Source of the DNA: Gallionella sp.
GTDB taxonomy: Bacteria > Pseudomonadota > Gammaproteobacteria > Burkholderiales > Gallionellaceae
Assembly: GCA_028689145.1 (NCBI GenBank)
Contig: JAQTWT010000004.1
Span: forward strand, 70,323-134,322
Direction: 5' to 3'
Length of the DNA stretch: 64,000 bases
Position 1 is the stretch's first letter; every line of letters starts with the position of its first letter. The translations under genes and the position numbers were made by a program. The notes beneath the pieces are model-generated. The model searched no databases. It had not been told where the DNA came from and saw nothing but the letters and a program-made list of their open reading frames with translations. Below are positions 52,967-62,113 of this stretch, one piece after another.

Positions 52967-53611
52967 TCATCCACCCATGCTAAAAAATTCGCGCGGTCCG
53001 CGCATTTCCCCGATGCGTTGCAGCAGCAGGGTGAAATCCTCGTCGCGATCCTCAAAGTTCAGATGTTCGGTATTCACCGTCAATACCGGTGCCGCCTCGT
53101 AATGATAAAAGAAATCGCTATAGGATTGTGCCACGCGCAGCAAATAGGCATCGGAAATGGTTTGCTCATAAGCTCTGGCGCGGCGGCGCACCCGTTCCAG
53201 CAGCGTTTCCGGCTCGGCCTGCAAATAGATCACCAGATCGGGCGCGGGAACCTGCAATTGCAGGTTCCGGTAGATATGCTGGTATAGGCCGAACTCTGCA
53301 TCGCATAGATTCAGCCGCGCAAACAGCGGATCCTTGTCGAACAGATAATCCGCCACCGTGCTGGTGTGGAACATATCCATCTGCGCCAGATCGCAAACTT
53401 CGTTGCCGCGCTGTAACAGGAAGAATAATTGTGTCGGCAACGCGTAACGCAACGGGTCATGGTAGAACTTCGCCAGAAAGGGGTTCTCGTCCGGCTTCTC
53501 CAACAGCAGCGTCGCGGCAGAGAAATGTTGCGAGAGACGGCGTGCCAGACTGGTTTTGCCGACGCCAATCGGTCCTTCCACTACTACATAACGATACTTG
53601 TCATGCAGCAT
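52967..53611 (-). CDS. Deoxynucleoside kinase (deoxyadenosine/deoxyguanosine kinase type)
   Basis: These enzymes phosphorylate salvaged deoxynucleosides. The 214 residues begin MLHDKYRYVVVEGPIGVGKT with the P-loop near 13, then LLEKPDENPFLAKFYHDPLR near 38, the D-R-S-like site in DYLFDKDPLFARLNL and the lid YLQAEPETLLERVRRRAR near 137. The ATG at 53611 lies inside the end of folK, an overlap of 11 bases, so the genes are coupled. Its place between folK and panB is the standard betaproteobacterial order. Substrate preference cannot be fixed from sequence. Confidence 0.92.
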   Translation of the reverse strand: MLHDKYRYVVVEGPIGVGKTSLARRLSQHFSAATLLLEKPDENPFLAKFYHDPLRYALPTQLFFLLQRGNEVCDLAQMDMFHTSTVADYLFDKDPLFARLNLCDAEFGLYQHIYRNLQLQVPAPDLVIYLQAEPETLLERVRRRARAYEQTISDAYLLRVAQSYSDFFYHYEAAPVLTVNTEHLNFEDRDEDFTLLLQRIGEMRGPREFFSMGG

Positions 53612-54092
53612 CGTGAAGCATCTCCAATATTTGGTCATGGCAATTTTCAAATGCCGCTCCGGCCTTGCCTTTGCCGGGTATAACTGTGTTCGGTGCAATT
53701 TCCAGCAGCGGTTGCAGCACGAAGGCGCGCAAGTGCATTTGCGGGTGAGGGATGGTCAGGCCGTGTTCATGCAGTTGCGCATCGTCATACAACAGCACAT
53801 CCAGATCCAGCGTGCGCGGCGCATTGCGAAAAATACGCTCGCGGCCATGCCGGTGCTCGATTTGCAGCAGGCTTTGCAGCAAGGCTTGCGGGGTCAGGCT
53901 TGTCCCGATCTGTGCCACTGCATTGACGAATTCCGGCTGATCCAGATAACCCAGCGGTGCGCTGCGATACAGCGACGAACGGGCGATGAGGTGCGTATCC
54001 GGCAATCGGTCAAGCTCGGCAAAGGCATGTAGCAACTGGCTGCGCGGGTCTTCCAGATTGCTGCCCAGTCCGATGAAGGCGATGTGCAACAT
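53601..54092 (-). CDS. folK: HPPK, 2-amino-4-hydroxy-6-hydroxymethyldihydropteridine diphosphokinase
   Basis: FolK adds pyrophosphate to the pterin in folate synthesis. From the ATG at 54092 the 163 residues start MLHIAFIGLGSNLEDPRSQL, with YRSAPLGYLDQPEFVNAVAQ near 42 and RTLDLDVLLYDDAQLHEHGL near 92 (the Asp pair binds Mg), all typical. Its leader is unusual: a 143-bp inverted-repeat element ends 2 bp before the start codon and its terminal repeat provides AGAGG as the apparent ribosome binding site. Confidence 0.94.
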   Translation of the reverse strand: MLHIAFIGLGSNLEDPRSQLLHAFAELDRLPDTHLIARSSLYRSAPLGYLDQPEFVNAVAQIGTSLTPQALLQSLLQIEHRHGRERIFRNAPRTLDLDVLLYDDAQLHEHGLTIPHPQMHLRAFVLQPLLEIAPNTVIPGKGKAGAAFENCHDQILEMLHDAA

Positions 54093-54093
54093 T

Positions 54094-54236
54094 AGGGAAC
54101 CTCTAAAAATCCAGATTTCATCCCAACTGCTGCGTTGCAGAAAGGAATTTCTTGCTTGCATATAACCCATATGCGGCGCGGCGGAATTTTTTCCACGCCT
54201 TGCATTTGGGCGAACTCTGGGTTTTTAGAGGCTCTC
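54094..54236. repeat. 143-bp element with terminal inverted repeats (copy 2), filling the pcnB-folK gap
   Basis: GGGAACCTCTAAAAATCCAG and GGGTTTTTAGAGGCTC form its ends; internal blocks (CTGCGTTGC, CATATGCGGCG, AATTTTTT) match copy 1 at 38626. Both copies are 143 bp. It occupies the space between the pcnB stop and the folK start almost exactly. Confidence 0.78.
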
Positions 54237-54237
54237 A

Positions 54238-55581
54238 TCATGCTGCTGGTTCATTCGTTGCTCCGGGCTTTTTGCGCGGCTTGCGGCGGCGACGTTTCTT
54301 GTCCCCGGCCTGTTCCGGTTGCAGCATTTCCGCCTGCCGTTCGGCACCGGCATCCTGAAATTCATCCCACCACAACCCGAGCTCGTCGTCCACCTCGCCG
54401 CTGGCGCAGCGCAGCAGCAGAAAGTCGAATCCGGCACGGAAGCGCGGCTGCTCCAGCAAGCGGAACGGGCGTTGCCCTGAACGCTGGTCGAAGCGTTGCT
54501 GCAGCAGCCATATCTCTTTCATCACCGCATCATGGCGATGCGGGATCGCGAGCCGCGCCTTTTGTCTGGCCAGTACATCATCCATCGCCGCGTGCATGGC
54601 ACCGACCGGGCGTTCGCCCTGCTGCACGCGGATATTCCAGGCCGCCAGCACCTCATGCCAGAGCAATGCGGCAAACAGGAAGGCGGGCGAAACCGTCTTG
54701 TCCTGATTGATACGTTCGTCGGTATTGCGCAGCGCCAGCATGACGAATTTTTCGCCCATCGGCTGCCCGAGAATCACGTCCAGCAACGGCAGCAGGCCGT
54801 GATGCAGGTTCATCTTGCGCAGTTGCTGGATGCATTCCACCGAATCGCCGGACAACAGCATCTTCAGCACTTCATCGAGCAGGCGCGACTGCGGCACGTT
54901 GTCGAGCAGATTCTTCATCGCCCCGATCGGTGCGGCGGTTGCCGTATCCAGCCGGAAATCCAGCTTGGCGGACAAGCGCACCGCGCGGAGCATCCGCACC
55001 GGATCTTCGCGGTAGCGCACTTCCGGGTCGCCGATCATGCGCAACAGGTGCTTGCGGACATCGGCATAGCCGCCGTGATAATCGTAGATATCCTGGCTGG
55101 ACGGATCGTAGAACAGCGCATTCGCGGTGAAGTCGCGCCGCGCCGCGTCCTGTTCCTGATCGCCGAATTCGTTGTCGCGCAGCAGGCGGCCATGCTCGTC
55201 GGTCTGCGCGTCTTCGGCCTCGACCATGCGCCGGAAGGTGGAGACTTCGACCACTTCCTCGCCGAACATCACATGCACGATCTGGAAGCGCCGCCCGATG
55301 ATGCGCGAGCGGCGAAACACGCGGCGCACTTCATCAGGCGTGGCATCGGTCACGATATCAAAATCTTTGGGCGCGCGCTCCAGCAGCAGATCGCGCACCG
55401 CACCCCCGACCACAAATGCCTGATAACCCGCGGCGTGCAGGCCGTCGGTGACTTTCTTCGCCCCGAAACTGATCTGTTCGCGTGCCACGCCGTGCAGTTC
55501 GAATGGAATTACCTGGGCATTACCTGCCGATCTGGTTTTGACCGGTCGGCGCAATACGCGTTTGAGGAATTTTCTGATCAT
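54238..55581 (-). CDS. pcnB: Poly(A) polymerase I PcnB
   Basis: PcnB adds 3' poly(A) tails that mark RNA for decay. The 447-residue nucleotidyltransferase has GYQAFVVGGAVRDLLL near 53, the catalytic pair in KDFDIVTDATPDEVRRVF near 72 and RRDFTANALFYDPSSQDIYD near 148, then the RNA-binding region, and a basic Arg/Lys-rich tail (KKRRRRKPRKKPG). I start it at the ATG at 55581 (MIRKFLKRVLRRP). It heads the pcnB-folK-kinase-panBCD cluster, with folK beyond a repeat element. A terminator-like hairpin lies 20 bp upstream. Confidence 0.95.
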   Translation of the reverse strand: MIRKFLKRVLRRPVKTRSAGNAQVIPFELHGVAREQISFGAKKVTDGLHAAGYQAFVVGGAVRDLLLERAPKDFDIVTDATPDEVRRVFRRSRIIGRRFQIVHVMFGEEVVEVSTFRRMVEAEDAQTDEHGRLLRDNEFGDQEQDAARRDFTANALFYDPSSQDIYDYHGGYADVRKHLLRMIGDPEVRYREDPVRMLRAVRLSAKLDFRLDTATAAPIGAMKNLLDNVPQSRLLDEVLKMLLSGDSVECIQQLRKMNLHHGLLPLLDVILGQPMGEKFVMLALRNTDERINQDKTVSPAFLFAALLWHEVLAAWNIRVQQGERPVGAMHAAMDDVLARQKARLAIPHRHDAVMKEIWLLQQRFDQRSGQRPFRLLEQPRFRAGFDFLLLRCASGEVDDELGLWWDEFQDAGAERQAEMLQPEQAGDKKRRRRKPRKKPGATNEPAA

Positions 55582-55600
55582 GCAATCTGTATAAAATAAA

Positions 55601-55617
55601 ACGCGACCCGGTCGCGT
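55601..55617 (-). terminator. Terminator-like hairpin in the pcnB leader
   Basis: On the minus strand ACGCGACC-G-GGTCGCGT is followed by TTTATTTTATA. It stands 20 bp before pcnB and 35 bp after another terminator. It may insulate pcnB from psiF or act in attenuation. Confidence 0.5.
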
Positions 55618-55651
55618 AAAAGAGTGCGGATTATACACTGCCGCACCAATG

Positions 55652-55676
55652 AAAAACGCGCCTTGCGGCGCGTTTT
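55652..55676 (-). terminator. Rho-independent terminator of psiF
   Basis: AAAACGCGCC-GCAA-GGCGCGTTTTT on the minus strand is a strong stem with a T-tail, 19 bp after the psiF-like stop codon. Confidence 0.8.
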
Positions 55677-55694
55677 CCCGTGCAGCGATGAAGC

Positions 55695-56048
55695 TTAACC
55701 CTTCAGACAGGAACTCATGAATGCCTTGCGATCGGGCCCTTTAAGCGCCTTGTCTTTGGCTTCCGCGTTGCAGGATTTCATCCGGTTCTGCGGCTTGGCC
55801 GGTGCGGCAGCGGCGCTCTCGGCCGGCTTGGCGGATTCGTCGGCCTTTTTTTCCATAGCTGCAGGTGCCGCGTCGGCTTTCAGCGTGTAATCCTTGGACA
55901 GGCATTTTTTCATGAAGGCTTTGCGTTCATCGCCCTTCATGCCGGTTGCTTCCTTGCTGCAGCCTTTCATTTTTTCGCCGGCAGCGAAAGCCGGGGTGGA
56001 AACGGCAAACGCAAAACCCAGACAAGCCAGCAGAATCGTTTTCTTCAT
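55695..56048 (-). CDS. PsiF-repeat periplasmic protein
   Basis: PsiF-family proteins were named for phosphate-starvation induction in E. coli; their function is unknown. The 117 residues carry a signal peptide (MKKTILLACLGFAFAVSTPA, cleavage after AFA near 23) and two PsiF repeats: MKGCSKEATGMKGDERKAFM near 27 and MKSCNAEAKDKALKGPDRKA near 92, each with two Cys, joined by an Ala/Pro/Lys-rich linker. AAGGAG is 6 bases before the ATG at 56048. No convincing Pho box was found upstream, so phosphate control here is only a family association. Confidence 0.85.
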   Translation of the reverse strand: MKKTILLACLGFAFAVSTPAFAAGEKMKGCSKEATGMKGDERKAFMKKCLSKDYTLKADAAPAAMEKKADESAKPAESAAAAPAKPQNRMKSCNAEAKDKALKGPDRKAFMSSCLKG

Positions 56049-56150
56049 GGAAATCTCCTTTGAATTGGTAACGGCATTAGCTCCCCTGTGCGGCGGAAAC
56101 GATTTCATTATAGGCAAGGCGGGGAATTACACCAGCGGTATCGTTCGGTG

Positions 56151-56858
56151 CTATGTGGATAAGCCGATAATCCAGTGTGAATACAGATGTTGTGCAACCT
56201 TATGCAGCTTAGGCAAGTTGTTTATCATTTGCCGTTGCATCTCGTCCGCGGATTGAACCGCGGGGCCGGAGCGGTTGGCGGCGATCTCGTCGGCACCCGC
56301 TTCGCACCATGCAACGATCATCGCGGCGGTCATTTCGATATGGCATTGCAGCGCGAGGTGTTTGCCGATGGCATAGCCCTGATTGGTGCAGTATTGGCTG
56401 GAAAGCAGATGGGTTGCACCCTGCGGCAGCGAGAAGGTTTCGCCGTGCCAGTGGAAGCCGTTGAAATTTTGCCCCCCGCCAAACCATGCACGCGCGGTGT
56501 CGTTGTCCGCCACTTTCACTGTGCCCCAGCCGATCTCCTTCACCGGATTGCGCGACACGACACCGCCCAGCGCTTTGGAGATCAGCTGCCCGCCGAGACA
56601 GTGTCCCAGCAGCGGAATATCCCGCGCCACGGCATCGCGGATCAACGCCAGCACCGGCGGTATCCACGGCAGCTCGTCGTTGACGCTCATCGGCCCGCCC
56701 ATGAATACCAGTCCGGAGTAGTTCGCGGCGCTGTGCGGCACAGCATCACCCGCATCGATGGCGATCAGTTGCCAGGGGATATGGCGTGCGTCGAGGAATT
56801 CGGCGAGATAGCCGGGGCCTTCGGTTGCCGCGTGGCGGAAAATGGCGATGGGGTTCAT
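56151..56858 (-). CDS. Class I glutamine amidotransferase-like protein
   Basis: The 235 residues form a stand-alone GATase1 domain with the nucleophile in LLGHCLGGQLISKALGG near 90 and the His of ALQCHIEM near 170, plus LVFMGGPMSVNDELPWIPP near 50. Such YfeJ/GuaA-like single domains often act on gamma-glutamyl or related compounds; the substrate is unknown. I start it at the ATG at 56858 because six further upstream codons lie entirely inside a REP-like element. It lies between folE2 and psiF on the same strand. Confidence 0.85.
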   Translation of the reverse strand: MNPIAIFRHAATEGPGYLAEFLDARHIPWQLIAIDAGDAVPHSAANYSGLVFMGGPMSVNDELPWIPPVLALIRDAVARDIPLLGHCLGGQLISKALGGVVSRNPVKEIGWGTVKVADNDTARAWFGGGQNFNGFHWHGETFSLPQGATHLLSSQYCTNQGYAIGKHLALQCHIEMTAAMIVAWCEAGADEIAANRSGPAVQSADEMQRQMINNLPKLHKVAQHLYSHWIIGLST

Positions 56859-56859
56859 G

Positions 56860-56922
56860 GTAGGGGCGTATGGCAATACGCCCGTATTTTATTCACAAAG
56901 GGCGTATGCCATACGCCCCTAC
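56860..56922. repeat. REP-like double palindrome supplying the folE2 stop codon (copy e)
   Basis: GTAGGGGCGTATGGCAATACGC and GCGTATGCCATACGCCCCTAC are mirror halves. The element fills the gap between folE2 and the amidotransferase gene. The TAG of folE2 is read from the GTAGG head on the minus strand. Confidence 0.82.
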
Positions 56923-57719
56923 AGTGTCTTATCTCGTTCAATCAGCGCATACGCTGAATGGTTGTGGATCGACTCGAAGTTTTCCGATTCGACCACATAG
57001 GCATCGATGCGCTCGTCCGCATCCATCACCGCCGCCACATCGCGCACCATGTCCTCGACGAATTTCGGATTATCGTAGGCGCGTTCGGTGACGAATTTTT
57101 CATCGGGGCGTTTCAGCAAACCGTACAGTTCGCACGAAGCCTGCTCTTCGGCGATGCGCACCACGTCCTCGATCCACACAAAGCGGTTGGTGCGCAAGGT
57201 GAGCGTGACGTGCGAGCGCTGGTTATGCGCGCCGCGATCGGAGATTTTCTTCGAGCAGGGGCAAAGGCTGGTGACTGGCACCACCACCTTCATGGTGATG
57301 CGTGCCTTGCCGTCAACGATTTCACCGATCAGCGTCACATCGTAATCGAGCAGGCTTTTCACTGCCGAGACCGGTGCCGTCTTGTTCACGAAATACGGGA
57401 AATTCATTTCGATATAGCCGGATTGCGCCTCGAGGCGCGTCACCATTTCGCGCAGGATGCTTTCAAACGATTCCACCGAGATTTCGCGTTCGTGCTCGTT
57501 GAGTATCTCGACAAAGCGCGACATATGCGTGCCTTTGAAGTTGTGCGGCAGATGCACATACATATTGAAGGTGGCGATGGTGTGCTGCACGCCGACGCTC
57601 TTGTCCTTGACCTTGACCGGATGACGGATGCCTTTGATGCCGACGCGGTTGATCGCAAGATGGCGTGTGTCGGCGCTGCTTTGCACGTCGGCAATTGGTT
57701 TCGATTTGGCAGTATTCAT
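56919..57719 (-). CDS. folE2: GTP cyclohydrolase FolE2
   Basis: FolE2 (type IB) converts GTP to dihydroneopterin triphosphate, the first step to folate and queuosine, with flexible metal use that does not depend on zinc. The 266 residues have [16 protein letters not shown] near 27, [11 protein letters not shown] near 67 and the catalytic [20 protein letters not shown] near 149, then [10 protein letters not shown] at the end. Its stop TAG comes from a REP-like head. I see no canonical folE in the window, so this may be the only GTP cyclohydrolase I here; folK is nearby. Confidence 0.96.
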   Translation of the reverse strand: MNTAKSKPIADVQSSADTRHLAINRVGIKGIRHPVKVKDKSVGVQHTIATFNMYVHLPHNFKGTHMSRFVEILNEHEREISVESFESILREMVTRLEAQSGYIEMNFPYFVNKTAPVSAVKSLLDYDVTLIGEIVDGKARITMKVVVPVTSLCPCSKKISDRGAHNQRSHVTLTLRTNRFVWIEDVVRIAEEQASCELYGLLKRPDEKFVTERAYDNPKFVEDMVRDVAAVMDADERIDAYVVESENFESIHNHSAYALIERDKTL

Positions 57720-57832
57720 GGTTATCCTCTCTGGAAAACTTCCCTCATTTCCGGCTTCTTTCCCTGATGCGGGGAAAGGGTGCGCACTAGCGCGGGGGAG
57801 GGACTGTAATTATAAACTAATACCGTACTCTT

Positions 57833-59716
57833 TTAATCGGGTAATTTGTGCCGTATGGCAGTGGCGATACCGGCGGCATCCAGACCGCAATCCGCCAGCA
57901 TCTGCACGTGTTCGCCCTGTTCGCTGAAACTGTCCGGCAAGCCGAGTTGCAGCAGGGGAATAGCGATACCGTGCTGTTGCAGGCATTCCGCCACCGCGCT
58001 GCCCGCGCCGCCCTGCACGACGTTCTCTTCCACCGTGACCAGCAGTTCATGTTCGCGCGCCAGACGCAGCACTAGCTCGGCATCCAGCGGCTTGACGAAG
58101 CGCATGTTGGCTACGGTTGCGTTCAGTTGTTCGGCGGCGGCCAGCGCGGGAGCCAGCATCGAACCGAACGCCAGTATCGCCACCCGTTTGCCCTCGCGGC
58201 GCAGTTCGCCTTTGCCCACCGGCAGGGCGCTCATTTTTTTGTTGACCGCCATGCCGGGGCCGCGCCCGCGCGGGTAGCGTACCGCGCTCGGTGTATCCAG
58301 CAGGAAAGCGGTATAGAGCATCCGGCGGCATTCGTCCTCGTCCGCCGGTGCCATCACCGTCATATTGGGGATGCAGCGCAGGTAGGAAAGATCGAAGCTG
58401 CCCGCGTGGGTTGCGCCGTCCGCGCCGACCAGACCGCCGCGGTCGATTGCCAGCACCACCGGCAGATTCTGGATCGCGATGTCGTGGATCAGTTGGTCGT
58501 AAGCGCGCTGCAGGAAGGTCGAATAAATCGCCACCACCGGCTTGATGCCGTCGCAGGCCAACCCAGCGGCAAAAGTCAGCGCGTGCTGTTCGGCGATACC
58601 CACATCGAAGTAGCGCGCCGGAAACCGTTCGGCGAATGCCGCCATGCCCGAGCCTTCGCACATCGCCGGGGTAATGCCGACCAGCCGCTGATCCTGTGCC
58701 GCCATGTCGCACAGCCACTCGCCGAATACCTCCGTGTAGGTCGGTTTGGCGGATTGTTGTTCGGCTTGGGCGGATCCTTCGACGCTGCTCAGGACAGGTT
58801 TGGCAATGCCGTTAACCGGGTCGAATTTGCTCACGCCGTGATACAGCACGCAATCCTGCTCGGCATGCGCATAGCCCTTGCCCTTTTGCGTGACCACATG
58901 CAGAAACTGCGGGCCGTCGAGCTGGCGGATGTTACTCAGCGTATCGAGCAGAACGTTGATGTCGTGCCCGTCAATCGGGCCGATATAGTTAAAGCCGAAT
59001 TCCTCGAACAAGGTGCCGGGCGTCACCATGCCCTTGACGTGTTCTTCGGCACGCTTGGCGAATTCCAGTACCGGCGGCATGCCCTTGAGCATCTTCTCGC
59101 TGCCGCGCCGCATCGCCGCATAAAAACGCCCCGACATCAGTTTGGCCAGATAATTGTTCAGCGCGCCGACCGGCGATGAAATGGACATATCGTTGTCGTT
59201 CAGCACCACCAGCAAGTTGGCATCGTGCGCGCCGGCATTGTTGAGCGCCTCGAAGGCCATCCCGCCGGTCAGCGCGCCGTCGCCGATGATCGCCACCGCG
59301 CGCCGCCCGGAATTTTCCAGCTGTGCCGCCACCGCCATGCCCAGCGCGGCCGAAATCGAGGTACTGGAATGCCCGGTGCCGAAAGCATCGTAGGGGCTTT
59401 CGTCGCGCTTCGGAAAACCGGCGATGCCGCCCGCCATGCGCAGCCTGCTCATCGCTTCGCGCCGTCCGGTGAGTATCTTGTGCGTGTAGGTCTGGTGCCC
59501 CACATCCCAAACCAGCCGGTCGTCCGGCGTGTTGTAGATGTAATGCAGCGCGATGGACAGTTCGACCGTGCCGAGGTTTGAGGACAGATGCCCGCCGGTC
59601 TTGCTCACCGACTCGACCATAAAATGGCGCAGCTCGTCGGCGAGTTGCGGCAACTGCGCGCGTTCCAGTTTGCGCAGATCGTCGGGGAGGTCGATGGCGG
59701 AGAGCAGGGGGTACAT
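57833..59716 (-). CDS. dxs: 1-deoxy-D-xylulose-5-phosphate synthase Dxs
   Basis: Dxs condenses pyruvate and glyceraldehyde-3-phosphate with thiamine diphosphate, opening the MEP isoprenoid pathway. The 627 residues show [20 protein letters not shown] near 41, the ThDP motif [19 protein letters not shown] near 147 with the following NDND, and [20 protein letters not shown] near 420. The ATG at 59716 overlaps the ispA stop. A linker near 307-315 reads [15 protein letters not shown], encoded by a small dispersed repeat. It follows xseB and ispA in one operon. Confidence 0.96.
   Translation of the reverse strand: MYPLLSAIDLPDDLRKLERAQLPQLADELRHFMVESVSKTGGHLSSNLGTVELSIALHYIYNTPDDRLVWDVGHQTYTHKILTGRREAMSRLRMAGGIAGFPKRDESPYDAFGTGHSSTSISAALGMAVAAQLENSGRRAVAIIGDGALTGGMAFEALNNAGAHDANLLVVLNDNDMSISSPVGALNNYLAKLMSGRFYAAMRRGSEKMLKGMPPVLEFAKRAEEHVKGMVTPGTLFEEFGFNYIGPIDGHDINVLLDTLSNIRQLDGPQFLHVVTQKGKGYAHAEQDCVLYHGVSKFDPVNGIAKPVLSSVEGSAQAEQQSAKPTYTEVFGEWLCDMAAQDQRLVGITPAMCEGSGMAAFAERFPARYFDVGIAEQHALTFAAGLACDGIKPVVAIYSTFLQRAYDQLIHDIAIQNLPVVLAIDRGGLVGADGATHAGSFDLSYLRCIPNMTVMAPADEDECRRMLYTAFLLDTPSAVRYPRGRGPGMAVNKKMSALPVGKGELRREGKRVAILAFGSMLAPALAAAEQLNATVANMRFVKPLDAELVLRLAREHELLVTVEENVVQGGAGSAVAECLQQHGIAIPLLQLGLPDSFSEQGEHVQMLADCGLDAAGIATAIRHKLPD
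58775..58796. repeat. Fragment of a dispersed repeat inside dxs
   Basis: ATCCTTCGACGCTGCTCAGG carries the CCTTCGA...CTCAGGA core of the repeats at 20160 and 61005. Translated on the minus strand it gives VLSSVEG in the Dxs inter-domain linker, where extra residues are tolerated. Confidence 0.6.
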
Positions 59717-60609
59717 CAAAACTTTCTCAGCACGATGAAATCGGCCAACTCGCGCAGGCGTTGTGCCGCCGCGCCGAATTCCGCCAGCGTTTCCAGCGCC
59801 TCGCGGTGCAGCCGCTGCGCCATGTCGCGCGCGCCGTGGATGCCGAGCAGGCTGACATAGGTCGGCTTGTCGTTGTCCGCGTCCTTGCCCGCCGTCTTGC
59901 CGAGCGTCGCGGTGTCCGCTTCGCAGTCCAGCACGTCGTCCACCACCTGGAAAGCCAGCCCGATCAGCTTGCCGAAATGATCCAGTCTGCTCATTTGCGT
60001 ATCTGTCAGATTGGCACCGCAATGCGCGCCCAGCAGGATCGCCGCGCGGATCAGCGCGCCGGTCTTGTGGATATGCATGAATTCCAGTTCGGGGAGGGTG
60101 AGCGCTTTGCCAACGCTGGCTAGATCGATTGCCTGCCCGCCCGCCATGCCGCGTGAACCGCTAGCCGCTGCCAGCAGCTTGAGCATTTCCAGCTGGCGCG
60201 CCGCATCGTCGTTCAGGTGGTGTTCCGCGAGCAACTGGAACGCCAGCGTTTGCAGGCTGTCGCCGACCAGTAGCGCGGTCGCCTCGTCGTATTGCACATG
60301 GCAGGTCGGCTTGCCGCGGCGCAGCACGTCGTCGTCCATGCACGGCATATCGTCATGCACCAGCGAATAGGCGTGGATCAGTTCCACGGCGGCGGCGGCG
60401 ATATCCACCCGTGCCGTATCCGCCCCGGCCAGCTCGCCGGCGGCAAACGCCAGCAGCGGGCGCACGCGCTTGCCGCCGTCTAGTACCGCGTAGCGCATCG
60501 CCTCGTGCAGGCGTTGCGGCGCAACGTCCGCACGCGGCAGCAGCCCGCGCAACACCTCCTCGAAACGCGCCTGATGCGCGGCGACCCAGCTGTGAAAATC
60601 GGCGCTCAT
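59716..60609 (-). CDS. ispA: Farnesyl diphosphate synthase IspA
   Basis: IspA joins isopentenyl and dimethylallyl diphosphates to C15 farnesyl diphosphate. The 297 residues have [12 protein letters not shown] near 50, the first Asp-rich motif in [20 protein letters not shown] near 88 and the second in [19 protein letters not shown] near 217. Bulky residues before the first motif are as in short-chain synthases. Its ATG overlaps the xseB stop (TAATG) and its stop overlaps the dxs start, so the three genes form a tight operon. Confidence 0.96.
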   Translation of the reverse strand: MSADFHSWVAAHQARFEEVLRGLLPRADVAPQRLHEAMRYAVLDGGKRVRPLLAFAAGELAGADTARVDIAAAAVELIHAYSLVHDDMPCMDDDVLRRGKPTCHVQYDEATALLVGDSLQTLAFQLLAEHHLNDDAARQLEMLKLLAAASGSRGMAGGQAIDLASVGKALTLPELEFMHIHKTGALIRAAILLGAHCGANLTDTQMSRLDHFGKLIGLAFQVVDDVLDCEADTATLGKTAGKDADNDKPTYVSLLGIHGARDMAQRLHREALETLAEFGAAAQRLRELADFIVLRKF

Positions 60610-60851
60610 TAATTAGGCCCTGTTTCGCCGCCGGCGGAGAAATCCTTCAGCACGCCGTTCTCCAGCACGCTCACTTGCTGCTGTGCATCGTCGAGACGGC
60701 CGCGGCAGAACGACAGCAATTCCGCGCCGCGTTTGTAGGCGGCCAGCGAATCGTCCAGCGGCAATTTGCCCGATTCCATATCGGCGACGATCTGCTCGAG
60801 TTCGGCCATGGCCGATTCGAAATCAACGATTTTTTGCGGTTTTACAGCCAT
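60609..60851 (-). CDS. xseB: Exodeoxyribonuclease VII small subunit XseB
   Basis: XseB binds the large subunit XseA to form the single-strand exonuclease VII. The 80 residues start at the ATG at 60851 (MAVKPQKIVDFESAMAELEQ) and contain IVADMESGKLPLDDSLAAYK and GAELLSFCRGRLDDAQQQV, the family pattern, at normal length. It is first in xseB-ispA-dxs; xseA is not in the window. Confidence 0.95.
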   Translation of the reverse strand: MAVKPQKIVDFESAMAELEQIVADMESGKLPLDDSLAAYKRGAELLSFCRGRLDDAQQQVSVLENGVLKDFSAGGETGPN

Positions 60852-61004
60852 GACAGTCTCTGCGTTGCGAAAGGCCGCCATTTTACCCAACCCGCCCTGA
60901 CAGAGCCAATTTATATTGCCCCGTGCCGGAAATTCGCGGAGAATCCGCGCCCTTTTTGTATCAATTCCAATGCAATGGTCGAATAATCCGGTAGGGGCGC
61001 AATG

Positions 61005-61096
61005 CTGTTCACTTAGCTCCAAACCGTTCGCCCTGAGGTATCGAAGGGTATGCTTCAAGTGGTTCGATACCTCACCACGAACGGTTAAGTGAACAG
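61005..61096. repeat. Long imperfect palindrome with a TATCGAAGGG core
   Basis: CTGTTCACTTA and TAAGTGAACAG form the outer arms, ACCGTTCG and CGAACGGT the next pair and AGGTATCGAA with TTCGATACCT the inner pair. It lies between two GTAGGGGCG heads (60991 and 61103), so it may have inserted into a REP doublet. The 403-bp gap before the transporter gene holds no gene. Confidence 0.7.
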
Positions 61097-61102
61097 TATT
61101 GG

Positions 61103-61173
61103 GTAGGGGCGTGATTTATCACGCCCTTCTTTTGATACATAATAAATCAGGGCGCGATAAATCGCGCCCCTAC
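61103..61173. repeat. REP-like double palindrome (copy f)
   Basis: GTAGGGGCGTGATTTATCACGC and GCGCGATAAATCGCGCCCCTAC face each other around a 25-base loop. A lone extra head, GTAGGGGCGCAATGC, occurs at 60991. Confidence 0.78.
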
Positions 61174-61254
61174 AAATACTTCGCTATATGATTAAAAATA
61201 GAATTAATCGTAAATGAAGGCAATGCCCATGAAACGGCTTATGAGCAACCCCGC

Positions 61255-62109
61255 ATGAAATCATCCTGGATGCTGGTCGCCGGATTACTGTTCGGCGGCA
61301 TGGGTGTGTTTGTCAAACTCGGTGCGCCGCATTTCTCTTATGTCGAGTTGGTGTTCTACCGCTCGCTGTTCGGCCTGTTGCTGGTGTACGGCATCATGTG
61401 CTCGCAGCGTATCAGCGTGGTCACGCGGCACTGGCGCGCCCATCTGTGGCGCGGCGTGTCCGGCTCGGTCGCGCTCGCGCTGTTCTTCTACTGCATCACC
61501 GTGCTGCCGCTCGCCACTGCCGTCACGCTCAACTACACCGCGCCGCTGTTCCTCACCATTTTCACCATCGTGGTGTTCAAGGAGAAATTCCACCTGCCGC
61601 TGACCGTCGCCATCGGCCTGGGATTCTGCGGGGTGGTATTGCTGCTGCATCCCACGCTGGAACGCGACCAGTTGCTGACCGGCCTGCTCGGGCTGATCTC
61701 CGGCTGCCTCGCCGGGGTCGCCTACCTCAACGTCAGGCACCTCGGCATGCTCGGCGAACCGGATACGCGCACCGTGTTTTATTTCAGCCTGACCGCCTCC
61801 CTCGGCGGCGGCGTGTGGATGCTGTTCGATACGGTGCATGCGATCACGGCGCAAGGATTTCTGATTCTGCTCGGGCTGGGCGGCTCCGCCACGCTCGCGC
61901 AACTCGCCATGACGCGCGCCTATCGCACCGGCAAGACTCTGGTGGTCGGCAGTCTGGCCTACAGCACCATCGTGTTCGCCAGCCTGTTCGGCATGCTGCT
62001 GTGGGATGAGATTCTTAGCCCGAGCAGTTGGCTGGGCATGGCATTCATCATCGTGGGCGGTGTGTTAAGCTTACGGCTGAGTCCCAATATCAGCTCGAAA
62101 AAGGAATAA
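61255..62109 (+). CDS. EamA/DMT-family transporter
   Basis: This 284-residue inner-membrane protein has ten predicted helices in two EamA repeats, e.g. SWMLVAGLLFGGMGVFVKLG at the start, then ALALFFYCITVLPLATAVTL near 73, and a C-terminal AFIIVGGVLSLRLS. Such proteins export metabolites or amino acids; the substrate is unknown. The ATG at 61255 overlaps the TGA of a possible 11-codon leader (from 61223, MPMKRLMSNPA), which may couple translation. The SpoIIAA-like gene follows 4 bp later. Confidence 0.88.
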   Translation: MKSSWMLVAGLLFGGMGVFVKLGAPHFSYVELVFYRSLFGLLLVYGIMCSQRISVVTRHWRAHLWRGVSGSVALALFFYCITVLPLATAVTLNYTAPLFLTIFTIVVFKEKFHLPLTVAIGLGFCGVVLLLHPTLERDQLLTGLLGLISGCLAGVAYLNVRHLGMLGEPDTRTVFYFSLTASLGGGVWMLFDTVHAITAQGFLILLGLGGSATLAQLAMTRAYRTGKTLVVGSLAYSTIVFASLFGMLLWDEILSPSSWLGMAFIIVGGVLSLRLSPNISSKKE

Positions 62110-62113
62110 TAAA

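Noticed and set aside
54496..55599. 367-codon plus-strand open frame opposite pcnB
   Set aside because: pcnB carries catalytic motifs over the same bases; the plus frame lacks any domain.
56859..56876. Six extra N-terminal codons (MPYAPT) of the amidotransferase
   Set aside because: They are encoded entirely by a REP-like element, so the ATG at 56858 is the better start.
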